From: JBCBDX01 sp039822005
GTDB taxonomy: Bacteria; Pseudomonadota; Alphaproteobacteria; Rhizobiales; Rhizobiaceae
Length of the DNA stretch: 64,000 nt
Direction of reading: 5' to 3'
Assembly: GCA_039822005.1 (NCBI GenBank)
Contig: JBCBMZ010000001.1
Coordinates: 62,001 to 126,000 of the forward strand
Shown here: positions 17,428 through 26,485 of the stretch, piece after piece
Layout: every line of letters starts with the position of its first letter
How positions within the stretch are numbered: position 1 is the stretch's first letter
The notes under the pieces: generated by a model
The model's input: the letters and a program-made list of their open reading frames with translations, nothing else
Told to the model about the DNA's origin: nothing
The model's database searches: none
Translations under genes and position numbers: made by a program

Positions 17428-18021
17428 ATGGTCAGACTTGCATTTGGATGCGCGCTTGCATGCGCGTCGATAACGCATGCGTATGCGGAAAATCACAACA
17501 TTTACTCACCCACACCGCTCGCCGAGCAGGCGCCGGAATTTTCCTGGACCGGGGCTTATATCGGGGCACACACAGGTATCAACACCGTCGCGGTGAGCGA
17601 TGGATTTGGCAGTTCAGACGGGTTTCTAGGCGGCTTCCATGCCGGTTTTTTGTTTCAAGCCAATCGATTTGTTGGCGGCGCGGAAGTTGACCTGAGTGGT
17701 GGGTCAGCTGTGGTCGATGGGGTGGAGTTCACCGGATTTGCCAGCGCCAGACTGCGCGGTGGCTTGGCGGTGGACCGGGCGCTGGTATCCGGCACGTTCG
17801 GGGTAGCTAGCTCTTATATTACCTCAGCCATCTCATCCGACCTGGATTTGTCGGCAAACAGCAGTGGTTATGTTTTTGGCGGCAGCTTTGACTACGCTGT
17901 TACGAGCAAAGCGATACTGGGTGTCGAATATTTGCAGTACCGATTTGATGATTACAACGAATCGGGCATCGACATTTCAACGCACTCGCTTCGCCTTAAG
18001 GCCAGCTACAAATTCAACTAG
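17428..18021 (+). CDS. Outer-membrane beta-barrel protein, Omp25/RopB-like
   Basis: A 197-residue protein with a signal peptide (hydrophobic segment LAFGCALACASITHAYA, cleavage after AYA near residue 20). The mature part opens with FSWTGAYIGAHTGIN, the usual first strand of rhizobial 25-kDa outer-membrane proteins, and shows alternating amphipathic strands. It ends in LRLKASYKFN, a terminal beta strand for assembly by BAM except that Asn follows the Phe. A GGGGCAAAT site precedes the ATG. Its last eight bases overlap the end of the convergent kinase gene. The function is probably structural. Confidence 0.78.
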   Translation: MVRLAFGCALACASITHAYAENHNIYSPTPLAEQAPEFSWTGAYIGAHTGINTVAVSDGFGSSDGFLGGFHAGFLFQANRFVGGAEVDLSGGSAVVDGVEFTGFASARLRGGLAVDRALVSGTFGVASSYITSAISSDLDLSANSSGYVFGGSFDYAVTSKAILGVEYLQYRFDDYNESGIDISTHSLRLKASYKFN

Positions 18022-19021
18022 TGATCAGGCCATTGTCGATGGCAGCTTGGCGCAGGGAAACTTGCGGCCGGGGACCGATCTGTTCGATGACCATGGATGC
18101 TGCCATCGAGCCCAAGCGTGCGCAATCATCGAACGCCCGCCCCGCCGTATAGCCGTATAGAAAACCAGCCGCATAAAGATCACCAGCACCTGTTGTGTCG
18201 GTGCGGTTGGAAATCGGATGCGCTTCAACTGCCACCTGGTTGTGAGGTGTCGCCACGATGGATCCTTTGGGCCCCAGGGTCACGGCCGCCACTCTGCAGT
18301 CTTGCGCTAGCGCATTGATGGCGGTCCGTAGATCACCCGTCTGATAAAGGGACTGCGCCTCATCGCCATTGGCAAAAACAATGTCCACAGTTCCCGAACG
18401 CATCAGTTCCAAAAACTCATCACGATAGCGATCCACGCAAAAGGGGTCGGACAGTGTCATGGCAACTTCTCGGTCATGGGCATGGGCGATACGAGCCGTT
18501 TCGCGGATGGCATCTTTTGCCCGGGGCGGGTCCCAAAGATAACCTTCAAAATAGGTAACTTTGGATTGGGCGGCTTTGTCTTCTTCCACATCATCGGGCG
18601 TCAGCTCAACGCATGCGCCCAGGTAGGTGTTCATCGAGCGCTCGCCATCGGGCGTGACAAAAATCATAGAGCGTGCGGTCGGCGGCGCCTCAAATAGCGG
18701 ATTGGTATCAAACGCCACACCTTGCGCTCGGATATCGTGGCGGAAAATATCGCCTAGATGATCGTTGCAGACCTTGCCGAAATAGGCCGCCTTGCCGCCA
18801 AATGATGCCACGCCCGCGGCTGTGTTGCCGGCACTGCCGCCGGATGTTTCCACGGCAGGTCCCATGCGGTCATAAAGCAGTGTTGCCCGCTCCGCATCGA
18901 TGAGGTTCATGGCGCCTTTTATGATGCCATTGTCATGGATGAAGTCTTCTTCTGCACGCGCGATAATATCGACAATCGCGTTGCCGATGCAAAGCACATC
19001 AAACTGGGCGTCGTTGGACAT
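18014..19021 (-). CDS. PfkB-family carbohydrate kinase, probable adenosine kinase
   Basis: A 335-residue ribokinase/PfkB-family kinase. It opens with FDVLCIGNAIVDIIARAEEDF and carries the N-terminal family signature (GGSAGNTAAGVASFGGKAAYFGKV, about residues 55-80) and the C-terminal anion-hole motif DTTGAGDLYAAGFLYG near residue 285, whose Asp is the catalytic base. Closest in pattern to the proteins annotated as adenosine kinases in rhizobia, which make AMP from adenosine released by SAM recycling; other sugar kinases in the family are possible. The ATG at 19019-19021 is chosen; the frame is open 45 codons further. It ends within the stop region of the convergent outer-membrane gene. Confidence 0.8.
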   Translation of the reverse strand: MSNDAQFDVLCIGNAIVDIIARAEEDFIHDNGIIKGAMNLIDAERATLLYDRMGPAVETSGGSAGNTAAGVASFGGKAAYFGKVCNDHLGDIFRHDIRAQGVAFDTNPLFEAPPTARSMIFVTPDGERSMNTYLGACVELTPDDVEEDKAAQSKVTYFEGYLWDPPRAKDAIRETARIAHAHDREVAMTLSDPFCVDRYRDEFLELMRSGTVDIVFANGDEAQSLYQTGDLRTAINALAQDCRVAAVTLGPKGSIVATPHNQVAVEAHPISNRTDTTGAGDLYAAGFLYGYTAGRAFDDCARLGSMAASMVIEQIGPRPQVSLRQAAIDNGLITS

Positions 19022-19083
19022 GAGGGGCCTCGTTGGTTGTGCCTGTCGCCTTAGCGAAGCTGCCGCGCATTGCAAGGCATGGC

Positions 19084-19845
19084 TTATTCGATGATTTGAT
19101 CGGGCAGGCGAACCAATGGTGCGGGTTCGGCGTTTGTTTTTTCTTTCGACTTGCAAATGTCAGCGATTACGCAGGCCACACAATCGGGCTTGCGGGCTTT
19201 GCAGGTGTAGCGCCCATGCAAGATCAACCAGTGGTGCGCGTGATAAAGATAACCGGGCGGAATAATTTTCATCAGGATCGCTTCAACATCATCAGGCGTG
19301 TCCGCAGGGGCCAAACCAATCCGCTTGCCGATCCGCAAAATGTGGGTATCGACCGCCATGGTGGGGATACCAAACGCCATCGACATCACAACGTTAGCGG
19401 TCTTGCGGCCAACGCCGGGCAGTGTGGTCAGTTCGTCGCGCGTTTGCGGCACTACACCGCCAAAATCCTCAATCAGCTTTTGGGACAACGCGATGACGTT
19501 TTTGGCTTTGTTGCGCCACAGACCAATGGTCTTGATATATTCGCCGACTTTTTCTTCGCCCAGTGCCAGCATTTTTTCCGGCGTATCGGCCACCTTGAAC
19601 AACACGCGTGTTGCCCGGTTTACGCCTGCATCCGTGGCTTGTGCGGAAAGAGCCACGGCGACAACCAGCGTAAACGGATTGACGTGCGCCAACTCGCCTT
19701 TTGGCTCCGGTCGCTGGACGGAAAAGCGACGGAAAATTTCGCTCAGTTCGTCGGACGAGTATTTTGTGCGCGGCAGGCGCTTGCGCTTTTTCGGTGATGC
19801 CTTGCCTTTGGGCTGCGGCTTTTTTCTCTCTTTTGCTTCCACCAT
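19084..19845 (-). CDS. nth: Endonuclease III
   Basis: Nth is a DNA glycosylase/AP lyase that removes oxidised pyrimidines. The 253-residue protein has a Lys-rich N-terminal tail, the helix-hairpin-helix LPGVGRKTANVV with the catalytic Lys, the VDTHILRIGKRIGL block with the catalytic Asp, and the four-cysteine [4Fe-4S] loop C-x6-C-x2-C-x5-C near residues 215-231. It is divergent from the DUF2244 gene, 22 bases away. A second EndoIII homologue lies 1.5 kb downstream. Confidence 0.93.
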   Translation of the reverse strand: MVEAKERKKPQPKGKASPKKRKRLPRTKYSSDELSEIFRRFSVQRPEPKGELAHVNPFTLVVAVALSAQATDAGVNRATRVLFKVADTPEKMLALGEEKVGEYIKTIGLWRNKAKNVIALSQKLIEDFGGVVPQTRDELTTLPGVGRKTANVVMSMAFGIPTMAVDTHILRIGKRIGLAPADTPDDVEAILMKIIPPGYLYHAHHWLILHGRYTCKARKPDCVACVIADICKSKEKTNAEPAPLVRLPDQIIE

Positions 19846-19867
19846 GGCCCTCTATAAACCTTTTCCT

Positions 19868-20377
19868 ATGGAACACAGATCAGCTCACATAGACGGCATG
19901 GACCCAAATCAAAGTGACAAGCCGCAATTTTCTGCCCTTTTGGTGCCTCACCGGTCCATGACGCCTGTTGGGTTTGCGCTCCTGATGGCTGTTTTTATCG
20001 GTATCTGCGGCTCTAATGCGGTCTTTTATTACACCCTGGGCGCATGGCCCGTTGCCATTTTCATGATCATCGACGTCTTGCTTTTGTATATTGCCATCAA
20101 ATTGTCCTACCGGGCGGGGCGCCGTTTGGAAGAAGTCACGCTAAGCCGGATGGGCCTGACCGTCAGAAAAGTTGAACCGAACGGCAAGGAACGCCAACAC
20201 ACGTTCAAGACAATCTTCGCGCGCTTTCATGTTGACCGGGATGATGAATTCGGCATCACCCGCATGCAAATCAGAGGGGAAGGCGTAACGTCCACCATCG
20301 GTTCATTTCTGAACCCGGATGACAGGGAAAGCTTTGCGTCGGCCTTCCAACAGGCCTTGGCTATCGCAAAGCGTTAG
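19868..20377 (+). CDS. DUF2244 family membrane protein
   Basis: A 169-residue protein that I assign to the DUF2244 family of unknown function. It begins with a soluble segment (PQFSALLVPHRSMTPVGFALL), then two membrane helices (about residues 40-60 and 65-85), then a cytosolic part with EEVTLSRMGLTVRKV and a C-terminal FARFHVDRDDE...IGSFLNPDDRESFASAFQQAL region. The ATG at 19868 is chosen; an internal ATG at 19898 is a possible alternative. It is divergent from nth. No function can be stated. Confidence 0.78.
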   Translation: MEHRSAHIDGMDPNQSDKPQFSALLVPHRSMTPVGFALLMAVFIGICGSNAVFYYTLGAWPVAIFMIIDVLLLYIAIKLSYRAGRRLEEVTLSRMGLTVRKVEPNGKERQHTFKTIFARFHVDRDDEFGITRMQIRGEGVTSTIGSFLNPDDRESFASAFQQALAIAKR

Positions 20378-20446
20378 TGGTTCAAGTTTCGGGTGGTGTT
20401 GGTTTTTGGGCCATGGTGTGATGGCGCAAGAATCGACATCTAAGAG

Positions 20447-21331
20447 ATGAAACCCATGCAAGCTCAAACCATCTTGAAACAGGAAATAGATACCGGCGGC
20501 GATTACGCCACCATTGCGGACATCATTGCAAACATTTCAGACAAATGGCGTGAACAGCCATCGCTTGATGATCTGGCGCAACGGGTCGGTATGGAGCCGA
20601 CAGCAATGCAAAAGCTGTTCACCCGTTGGTGCGGGCTGTCACCCAAAGCTTTTCTGCAGGCGGTGACCATCGACCATGCACGCTCTATGCTGGCTTCCGA
20701 CATGCCTTTGCTTGATGCGGCCTATGAGTTGGGCCTCTCCGGCCCCAGCCGTTTGCATGATTTGTTCGTAACGCACGAAGCGATGAGCCCCGGCGAGATC
20801 AAGGCAAAGGGAAAAGGCCTGACCATCAAATATGGCTGGCACATCTGTCCCTTCGGCATTGCGCTGGTGATGGCAACCGAGCGGGGCGTTTGTGGTATCG
20901 CCTTCTGCGACCCGGGCGAAGAAAAGGCCTGTTACGACGATATGGCAGGACGCTGGCCTTTTGCGAGATTTGAAGAGGATGTTTCTGCTACCGCACCCTA
21001 TGCGTCGCGCATTTTCGCGCCGGAAAATTGGTGCGATGAGCAGCCATTGCGGGTCGTGCTGATCGGGACCGATTTTCAAGTGTCGGTCTGGGAGGCTTTG
21101 CTACGTATTCCCATGGGCAAGGCGCTGCCCTATTCACAATTGGCGCAAGACATCGGCAAGCCCAAAGCCTCCCGTGCGGTCGGCGCAGCCGTAGGCGCCA
21201 ACCCGATCTCCTTTGTGGTGCCGTGCCATCGCGCGATGGGTAAATCCGGTGCATTGACCGGCTACCATTGGGGTTTGAACCGCAAGCGCGCCATGCTGGG
21301 CTGGGAGGCCGGACAATTGGCGGGTCATTAA
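20447..21331 (+). CDS. Ada-type bifunctional regulator / O6-methylguanine-DNA methyltransferase
   Basis: A 294-residue fusion of an AraC-type helix-turn-helix (about residues 25-120) with a methylated-DNA-cysteine methyltransferase domain. The acceptor is the Cys of VPCHRAMG near residue 260, preceded by IPMGKALPYSQLAQDIGKPKASRAVGAAVGANP. The N-terminal Ada Cys4 zinc domain, which senses methylphosphotriesters in E. coli Ada, is absent, so induction must work differently if the HTH acts as a regulator. The stop is four bases before the second EndoIII gene, so the two form an operon. Confidence 0.88.
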   Translation: MKPMQAQTILKQEIDTGGDYATIADIIANISDKWREQPSLDDLAQRVGMEPTAMQKLFTRWCGLSPKAFLQAVTIDHARSMLASDMPLLDAAYELGLSGPSRLHDLFVTHEAMSPGEIKAKGKGLTIKYGWHICPFGIALVMATERGVCGIAFCDPGEEKACYDDMAGRWPFARFEEDVSATAPYASRIFAPENWCDEQPLRVVLIGTDFQVSVWEALLRIPMGKALPYSQLAQDIGKPKASRAVGAAVGANPISFVVPCHRAMGKSGALTGYHWGLNRKRAMLGWEAGQLAGH

Positions 21332-21335
21332 AAAA

Positions 21336-22037
21336 ATGGCGGCCAAACGACCATCCTACAAAGACTTGCTTAAAGCCGATGAAGTCGAGACGCTTTTCCG
21401 GCGTTTGGCCGAAGCCATGCCGGGCCGTACAGTCGATGCCAAGGGGCCGAAAGGTCAGCCCGATGCTTTCCGGTCGTGTCTTTCGTGCATGCTGTCTGCG
21501 CAATCGCGAGATGAAAATACAGCGCGCGCCACCCGTCAGCTGTTTGCACTTGGCAAAACACCAGGCCAGATTCTGGCGTTGGATGACGAAGAGATTGCAG
21601 CCGCGATCAAGCCCGCCGGCCTTTACAACATGAAGACGCGCAATATCCGCAAATTGTGTACCGCACTGCTGGAAGACCACGGCGGCATTGTGCCTGACAC
21701 GCGAGAGGGATTGCTGTCGTTGCCGGGCATAGGCCGCAAGTGTGCGGATATTGTCATGAGCTTTACGTTCGGCGCACACGTCATAGCGGTGGACACACAC
21801 GTTCATCGCGTCTGCAACCGCACGGGTCTCGCCCACGGAAAAACGGAAGAGCAAACCGCCAAGTCACTGGAAGCGCGGTCACCGCAATGGGCGCTGAGAG
21901 ACGGCCATTTCTGGCTCAATCAATTCGGCAAACGCGTCTGTGTCTCGCGCGCGCCCAAATGCGCCGATTGCTTGCTCAATGATCTTTGCCGCTGGGAAGA
22001 CAAGGCACTGCGCCTGGATGCCAGCGCCTCGTCATAG
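21336..22037 (+). CDS. Second endonuclease III-like HhH-GPD DNA glycosylase
   Basis: A 233-residue HhH-GPD protein, paralogous to the nth gene at 19084-19845. It has LPGIGRKCADIVMSF with the catalytic Lys, VDTHVHRVCNRTGL with the catalytic Asp, and a full iron-sulfur loop (C-x6-C-x2-C-x5-C, CVSRAPKCADCLLNDLC). It differs from the first copy in the N-terminal half (RSCLSCMLSAQSRDENTARATRQLF). It begins four bases after the Ada-type gene with no clear ribosome-binding site, so it is probably translationally coupled and serves in the same damage response. The lesion specificity is not known. Confidence 0.85.
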   Translation: MAAKRPSYKDLLKADEVETLFRRLAEAMPGRTVDAKGPKGQPDAFRSCLSCMLSAQSRDENTARATRQLFALGKTPGQILALDDEEIAAAIKPAGLYNMKTRNIRKLCTALLEDHGGIVPDTREGLLSLPGIGRKCADIVMSFTFGAHVIAVDTHVHRVCNRTGLAHGKTEEQTAKSLEARSPQWALRDGHFWLNQFGKRVCVSRAPKCADCLLNDLCRWEDKALRLDASASS

Positions 22038-22051
22038 TCCGGTTGGACCGG

Positions 22052-22693
22052 TCAGTGCGCGCCGCTCATGTCGCCCAAGACACGCTTTTCCGCGACAGTC
22101 GAGTCCGCATTCAACTTGTAGATCATCGGCACACCAGTGCCGAGGTTTAGCTTCAAAATGCTTTCCTTGGTCATGCGATCAAGTACCATCACCAGCGAAC
22201 GAAGCGAATTGCCATGTGCCGCTACCAGAACTGTTTGCCCTGCCAAAACGCGCGGCAGAATGTCAGTCATGTAATAGGGCCAAACACGTGCACCGGTGTC
22301 GCGCAAGCTTTCGCCTTCATCACCGGGTGGCGGTGTGTCGTATGAGCGGCGCCAGATATGCACTTGCTCATCGCCCCATTTGGCGCGGGCATCATCCTTG
22401 TTCAGACCGGCCAGATCTCCATAATTGCGCTCGTTGAGCGCTTGGTCGTGTATGGTTTCAAGGTCAGACTGGCCAACGCCATCGAGAATGTGTTGACAGG
22501 TTTTTTCCGCGCGCTGCAACACGGATGTGAAGGCGATATCAAACTTGAAGCCTTCATCATTCAGCACCTTGCCAGCTTCAATGGCTTCTGCCACTCCCTG
22601 CTCGGTCAGATCAGGATCCTTCCAGCCGGTGAAGAGGTTGAGCTTGTTCCATTCGCTTTGCCCGTGGCGGACGAGAACCATTGTGCCTGACAT
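22052..22693 (-). CDS. gpmA: 2,3-bisphosphoglycerate-dependent phosphoglycerate mutase
   Basis: Glycolytic enzyme that interconverts 3- and 2-phosphoglycerate. The 213-residue protein has the phosphohistidine motif LVRHGQSEWN (His10 region), the LNERNYGDLAGLNKDDARAKWG block and the second catalytic His in VAAHGNSLRSLVMVL. It lacks the C-terminal extension of longer dPGM enzymes, as is normal for rhizobia and relatives. It is the last gene of ABC exporter-dapB-gpmA on the minus strand, 21 bases after dapB, and converges with the second EndoIII gene 14 bases away. Confidence 0.95.
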   Translation of the reverse strand: MSGTMVLVRHGQSEWNKLNLFTGWKDPDLTEQGVAEAIEAGKVLNDEGFKFDIAFTSVLQRAEKTCQHILDGVGQSDLETIHDQALNERNYGDLAGLNKDDARAKWGDEQVHIWRRSYDTPPPGDEGESLRDTGARVWPYYMTDILPRVLAGQTVLVAAHGNSLRSLVMVLDRMTKESILKLNLGTGVPMIYKLNADSTVAEKRVLGDMSGAH

Positions 22694-22714
22694 TTAAAGT
22701 CGTCTCCTGTCGAT

Positions 22715-23533
22715 TTAACTTAAGCCCAAAACATCACGCATCGTGTAACGTCCCGGGCTCTGGGTTGCTGCCCACAACGCGGCTTTCACTGCACCACGGG
22801 CAAATATAATACGGTCTTCGGCATGATGTGAGAGTGTGACTCGCTCGCCGGGGCCAGCCAGCATCACCGAATGGTCGCCGACAACCGAACCGCCGCGCAT
22901 GGTGGCAAAACCGATGGTGCCCTCATCGCGCGCGCCGGTGTGGCCGTCTCGGCTGCGAACAGAATTTTCCGCAAGGTCGATACCGCGTCCGGCTGCTGCC
23001 GCCTCTCCCAAAAGCAAAGCGGTCCCCGATGGCGCATCGACCTTGTGCTTGTGGTGCATTTCCAACACCTCAATATCCCAATTGGCCGCATCCAGCGCTT
23101 TTGCGGCGCGTTCAACCAAGACCGAGAGCAGAATAACGCCCAGTGACATGTTGCCCGACTGCACGATCTTGGCAGACTGCGCGGCGGCGTCCAACTTGGC
23201 AAAGTCATCCGCCGACAAACCCGTTGTGCCCACAATATGCGCCATGCCGCGCTTAGCTGCCGCTTCTGCAAATCCGATCGTCGCCGCTGGCGTGGTAAAA
23301 TCCAGAACGGCGTCGGCTTGGTCGAACGCTGCTGCAAAATCGGAAGTGACGCGAATGCCCGTCGCGCTCGACCCGATCAGATGTCCCGCATCCCCACCGA
23401 TGGCCGGTGAAGCGCCATGTTCGATGGCCGCTGTCAGTTCGGCTCCACCAGTTTCATGGATTGCATTGATAAGGGCGCGACCCATGCGACCGGCAGCGCC
23501 AACAACTGCCATACGCACCGTTTGATCAACCAT
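22715..23533 (-). CDS. dapB: 4-hydroxy-tetrahydrodipicolinate reductase
   Basis: DapB makes tetrahydrodipicolinate in the lysine and diaminopimelate pathway using NAD(P)H. The 272-residue protein has the Rossmann motif VVGAAGRMGRALINAI at the N-terminus, the VLDFTTPAATIG strand, the GNMSLGVILL segment and the signature EMHHKHKVDAPSGTALLLGEAAA. The ATG at 23531-23533 overlaps the end of the ABC exporter gene by eight bases, and twenty further upstream codons are rejected. Diaminopimelate links it to peptidoglycan synthesis. Confidence 0.95.
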   Translation of the reverse strand: MVDQTVRMAVVGAAGRMGRALINAIHETGGAELTAAIEHGASPAIGGDAGHLIGSSATGIRVTSDFAAAFDQADAVLDFTTPAATIGFAEAAAKRGMAHIVGTTGLSADDFAKLDAAAQSAKIVQSGNMSLGVILLSVLVERAAKALDAANWDIEVLEMHHKHKVDAPSGTALLLGEAAAAGRGIDLAENSVRSRDGHTGARDEGTIGFATMRGGSVVGDHSVMLAGPGERVTLSHHAEDRIIFARGAVKAALWAATQSPGRYTMRDVLGLS

Positions 23534-25388
23534 GGTCCTGCGCCTCCGTTTTTCCCCCTTCGACCGCCAAATGGGCGCTTTGTCCAAGGGCATTCAGCCG
23601 CGCATAAAGACCATCTGGTTTGCCGGCCAGCTTATCATGTGTTCCGGTTTCAACAACAAGGCCATTGTCGACCACCACGATCTGATGCGCGTTGACAATG
23701 GTCGACAGGCGGTGTGCCACCACAATGGTTGTCCGACCGGCCATCACATTATCAAGGGCCGCCTGAACCACTTTCTCTGACTCATTGTCCAACGCTGAGG
23801 TGGCTTCGTCGAGCAAAAGAATGGGTGCGTCGCGGACAATGGCACGGGCGATGGAGAGGCGTTGTCTTTGGCCGCCTGATAGCGTCATGCCATTCTCGCC
23901 CAAAGGCGTGTCAAAGCCGTCCGGCGCCGCCTTGATAAAGTCGAAAGCGTTGGCAAGCCGCGCGGCCTCTTCAATTTCTTCCTGTGTCGCGTCAGGCCGC
24001 CCGTAGCGGATGTTGTCGCCGATCGAACCCTCAAACAGATAGGGTTGCTGTGAAACCAGGGCGATCTGTGTTCGCAAGGATCGCTTGGTAACGTCGGCGA
24101 TGTTTGTTCCGTCGATCGTGATCGTCCCGCTGTCCACATCATACATGCGTTGCAGGAGCGCAATGACCGTCGTTTTGCCGGAACCGGACGGCCCGACAAC
24201 CGCCGTTGTTTGGTTGGCAGGTGCCATAAAACTCATCCCGTTCAACACCGGCGCGTTCTGTGTGTAGGAGAAAACGACATTGTCAAAATGGACGGTTCCT
24301 TTATCGATTTGGATATCGACAGCGCCCGGCTTGTCGGACTGCTGAATCGGCATGTCGAGAATTTCATAAATCATCTCGGCATTAACGATTGCTCGCTCCA
24401 GATTAACCCTAAGTGACGCCAAGCGGCGCGCTGGATCATAGGCCAGCAGCAATGCCGTGATAAAGGCAAACATGGCGCCGGGTGGTTGTTGGTCAAAGAT
24501 GGCCCGATAACCGCCATAGCTGATCACACCGACAATGGCCAAACCGGACAATAGTTCGGCTGCGGGATTTATCCGTTGTGATATTTCGGCCAACTTGTTG
24601 GATTTGTCGCGCTTTTCGTCAATCGTGACGGACAGCTTGTCGGCGAGTTGGTCTTCCATGGTGAATGCTTTCACCACAGTAATCCCTTGAACGGTTTCCT
24701 GCATCGTACCGGTGACGCGGGCGCCCAGTTCAACCGTTTCTCTGACAATGGAACGCGTGCGCTGCGAGATCGTCGCGACTGCCAACACGAGAACCGGCGC
24801 GACGGCAAAAGATATCAGCGACATGACGGGGTCCTGAATGACCATGACAGCCAACAGGCCGATCAGGCTCACAAAGTCCCGCGCAAACGAAGTCAATGTC
24901 AGGGACATGACAGAGCTGATTGCATTTGTGTTGGTGTTCACCCGTGCTGCCAATTGGGCGGAGCGTGCCTCGTTGTAATAACCGACGCCCAGCTTCAGCA
25001 ATTTGGCAAAGATCCGTTTTTGGTAGCGCGCAATCAGATCATTGCTGACACGCGCCAACAGGACGGCCTGGACATACATGGCCACCGACCGGATTGTGAA
25101 AATGGCCAAAATGGTAGCGGAGATGGCAAAGATCAAATCACCACGCTGGCGAACAAACAGCTGATCGATTACATCGCGCATGATCCACGCCAGACCGGCG
25201 GTAGTGGCCGCAACAAACAACAGGCAGATGACCGCTACAGTGTAGGTACCAATATATTCGCGCGCATTTTCAGCGAAGATACGGCGCATCACGCGGAAAA
25301 GCCGCCCCGTATCGACGTTTTTGGGTTTTTGCTGCGGTTTTTTCACGCTTTTCCAATCATAATCATCTTCGCGCGCCCGTATAGACAT
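23526..25388 (-). CDS. MsbA-like ABC exporter (fused permease and ATPase)
   Basis: A 620-residue half-transporter with a six-helix type I exporter domain (about residues 45-340) and an ATPase domain. Walker A is GPSGSGKT near residue 396, the signature LSGGQRQRLSIARA is near 503, and Walker B ILLLDEATSALD is near 524. It would act as a homodimer in the inner membrane; candidate substrates are lipid A core, glycans or drugs, which cannot be separated by sequence. It heads a tight operon with dapB and gpmA. A related arrangement (ABC exporter next to glk) is seen in rhizobia. Confidence 0.88.
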   Translation of the reverse strand: MSIRAREDDYDWKSVKKPQQKPKNVDTGRLFRVMRRIFAENAREYIGTYTVAVICLLFVAATTAGLAWIMRDVIDQLFVRQRGDLIFAISATILAIFTIRSVAMYVQAVLLARVSNDLIARYQKRIFAKLLKLGVGYYNEARSAQLAARVNTNTNAISSVMSLTLTSFARDFVSLIGLLAVMVIQDPVMSLISFAVAPVLVLAVATISQRTRSIVRETVELGARVTGTMQETVQGITVVKAFTMEDQLADKLSVTIDEKRDKSNKLAEISQRINPAAELLSGLAIVGVISYGGYRAIFDQQPPGAMFAFITALLLAYDPARRLASLRVNLERAIVNAEMIYEILDMPIQQSDKPGAVDIQIDKGTVHFDNVVFSYTQNAPVLNGMSFMAPANQTTAVVGPSGSGKTTVIALLQRMYDVDSGTITIDGTNIADVTKRSLRTQIALVSQQPYLFEGSIGDNIRYGRPDATQEEIEEAARLANAFDFIKAAPDGFDTPLGENGMTLSGGQRQRLSIARAIVRDAPILLLDEATSALDNESEKVVQAALDNVMAGRTTIVVAHRLSTIVNAHQIVVVDNGLVVETGTHDKLAGKPDGLYARLNALGQSAHLAVEGGKTEAQDHG

Positions 25389-25455
25389 CCCAGCGGCGCA
25401 AGGACAACGTCAAAATTTGCAAGTCGCCATGCCCGTTCCGGACTGTGCGCGTCTG

Positions 25456-26475
25456 TCAGCGTTTCCAGTGTCGGCCATTAAGCGTTACGCCGAACCGGCT
25501 GGGGGTCCGTGCATAGGCGGCAAGCCCTTTCATGGGCGCGCGATCATTGATGACTGCGTATGTCGGCATTTGGCCAATCAATGTGCTGTGGGGTGCTTTG
25601 TTGGCGAACGCACTGCGGAAACGGGCACGATCAAATACCGGCAGGATCTTCTTGGTGATGCCACCGGTCAAATAAACACCGCCATGTGCCATGAAGATCA
25701 ATGCCAAGTCTCCGGCAACGCGGCCGAGATACTCGCAAAAAAGGGACACGGTCTCAGTGGAAGTCTTGTCATTGCCGGCGATGGCGGCCTCGGTGATTTG
25801 CGCCGGATCGTCGAACTTCGGCTGGATGCCATCTGCAGCGCTCACAGCGTGATAAAGGTTGACCACACCACGCCCGCAAAGGATTTGTTCGCCGGAAATC
25901 CGCCCTTCAATGCGTTTGACATGTTCAAACACTTCAAGGTCGCGCTTGGTCTGCGGTCCCAGGTCAATGTGCCCGCCTTCACCGGCAACCGGAATCCAAC
26001 GGCCCGCTGCATGCACAAGACCGGCCACACCCAAACCGGTGCCAGGGCCGAGAACGACACGGTTGGCCTCAGCATCCTGCTCGCCATTGCCGATCTTTTC
26101 CAGCTGATCAGGTTGCAGCGCGACGGCAGCCAACGCCTGTGCTTCATAGTCGTTGAGAACCACAACCTCTTCAAAACCGAGGTCAGAGATCATCTTCAAC
26201 GGTTCAACAACCCAGTGGTTGTTCGTCAAATCAATCGTGTCGCCATCCACCGGACCGGCAACGGCCAGAACCGCAGTCTGCGGTATCAGCGAGGTCCGGT
26301 CGAGAACCTGTGTCTGGATTGCCGTGTTCAGGTCGGCAAAGTCTGCCGCCTTGATATTGTCGAAAATCTTCGGCTCGGCATGGGCATCGAGAAGTATCGA
26401 AAATCGGGCGTTGGTGCCGCCAATATCGGCGATCATGATCGGAAATGGCAAAGCTTGGTTTGCGCTCATTGGCAT
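25456..26475 (-). CDS. glk: Glucokinase
   Basis: Glk phosphorylates glucose to glucose-6-phosphate with ATP in the cytosol. The 339-residue protein has the phosphate loop IADIGGTNARFSI, the AVAGPVDGD segment, the LNDYEAQALA catalytic region and the GPGTGLGVAGLV and GEGGHIDLGP loops; the C-terminal ATP-binding loop GGVYLTGGITKKIL is present. The ATG has a GGGG site eight bases upstream. It follows mgsA by ten bases, so mgsA-glk form an operon. Confidence 0.94.
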   Translation of the reverse strand: MPMSANQALPFPIMIADIGGTNARFSILLDAHAEPKIFDNIKAADFADLNTAIQTQVLDRTSLIPQTAVLAVAGPVDGDTIDLTNNHWVVEPLKMISDLGFEEVVVLNDYEAQALAAVALQPDQLEKIGNGEQDAEANRVVLGPGTGLGVAGLVHAAGRWIPVAGEGGHIDLGPQTKRDLEVFEHVKRIEGRISGEQILCGRGVVNLYHAVSAADGIQPKFDDPAQITEAAIAGNDKTSTETVSLFCEYLGRVAGDLALIFMAHGGVYLTGGITKKILPVFDRARFRSAFANKAPHSTLIGQMPTYAVINDRAPMKGLAAYARTPSRFGVTLNGRHWKR

Positions 26476-26485
26476 CTTTGTTCCC

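Noticed and set aside
20988..21854. 288-codon open frame opposite the Ada-type and EndoIII genes
   Set aside because: Spans two real genes on the other strand and has no recognisable features.
22038..22051. Short CCGGT/ACCGG hairpin between the second EndoIII gene and gpmA
   Set aside because: Five-base stem without a T-tract on either strand; too weak to call a terminator.
24648..25481. 277-codon open frame opposite the ABC exporter
   Set aside because: His/Gln-rich shadow translation of hydrophobic exporter codons.
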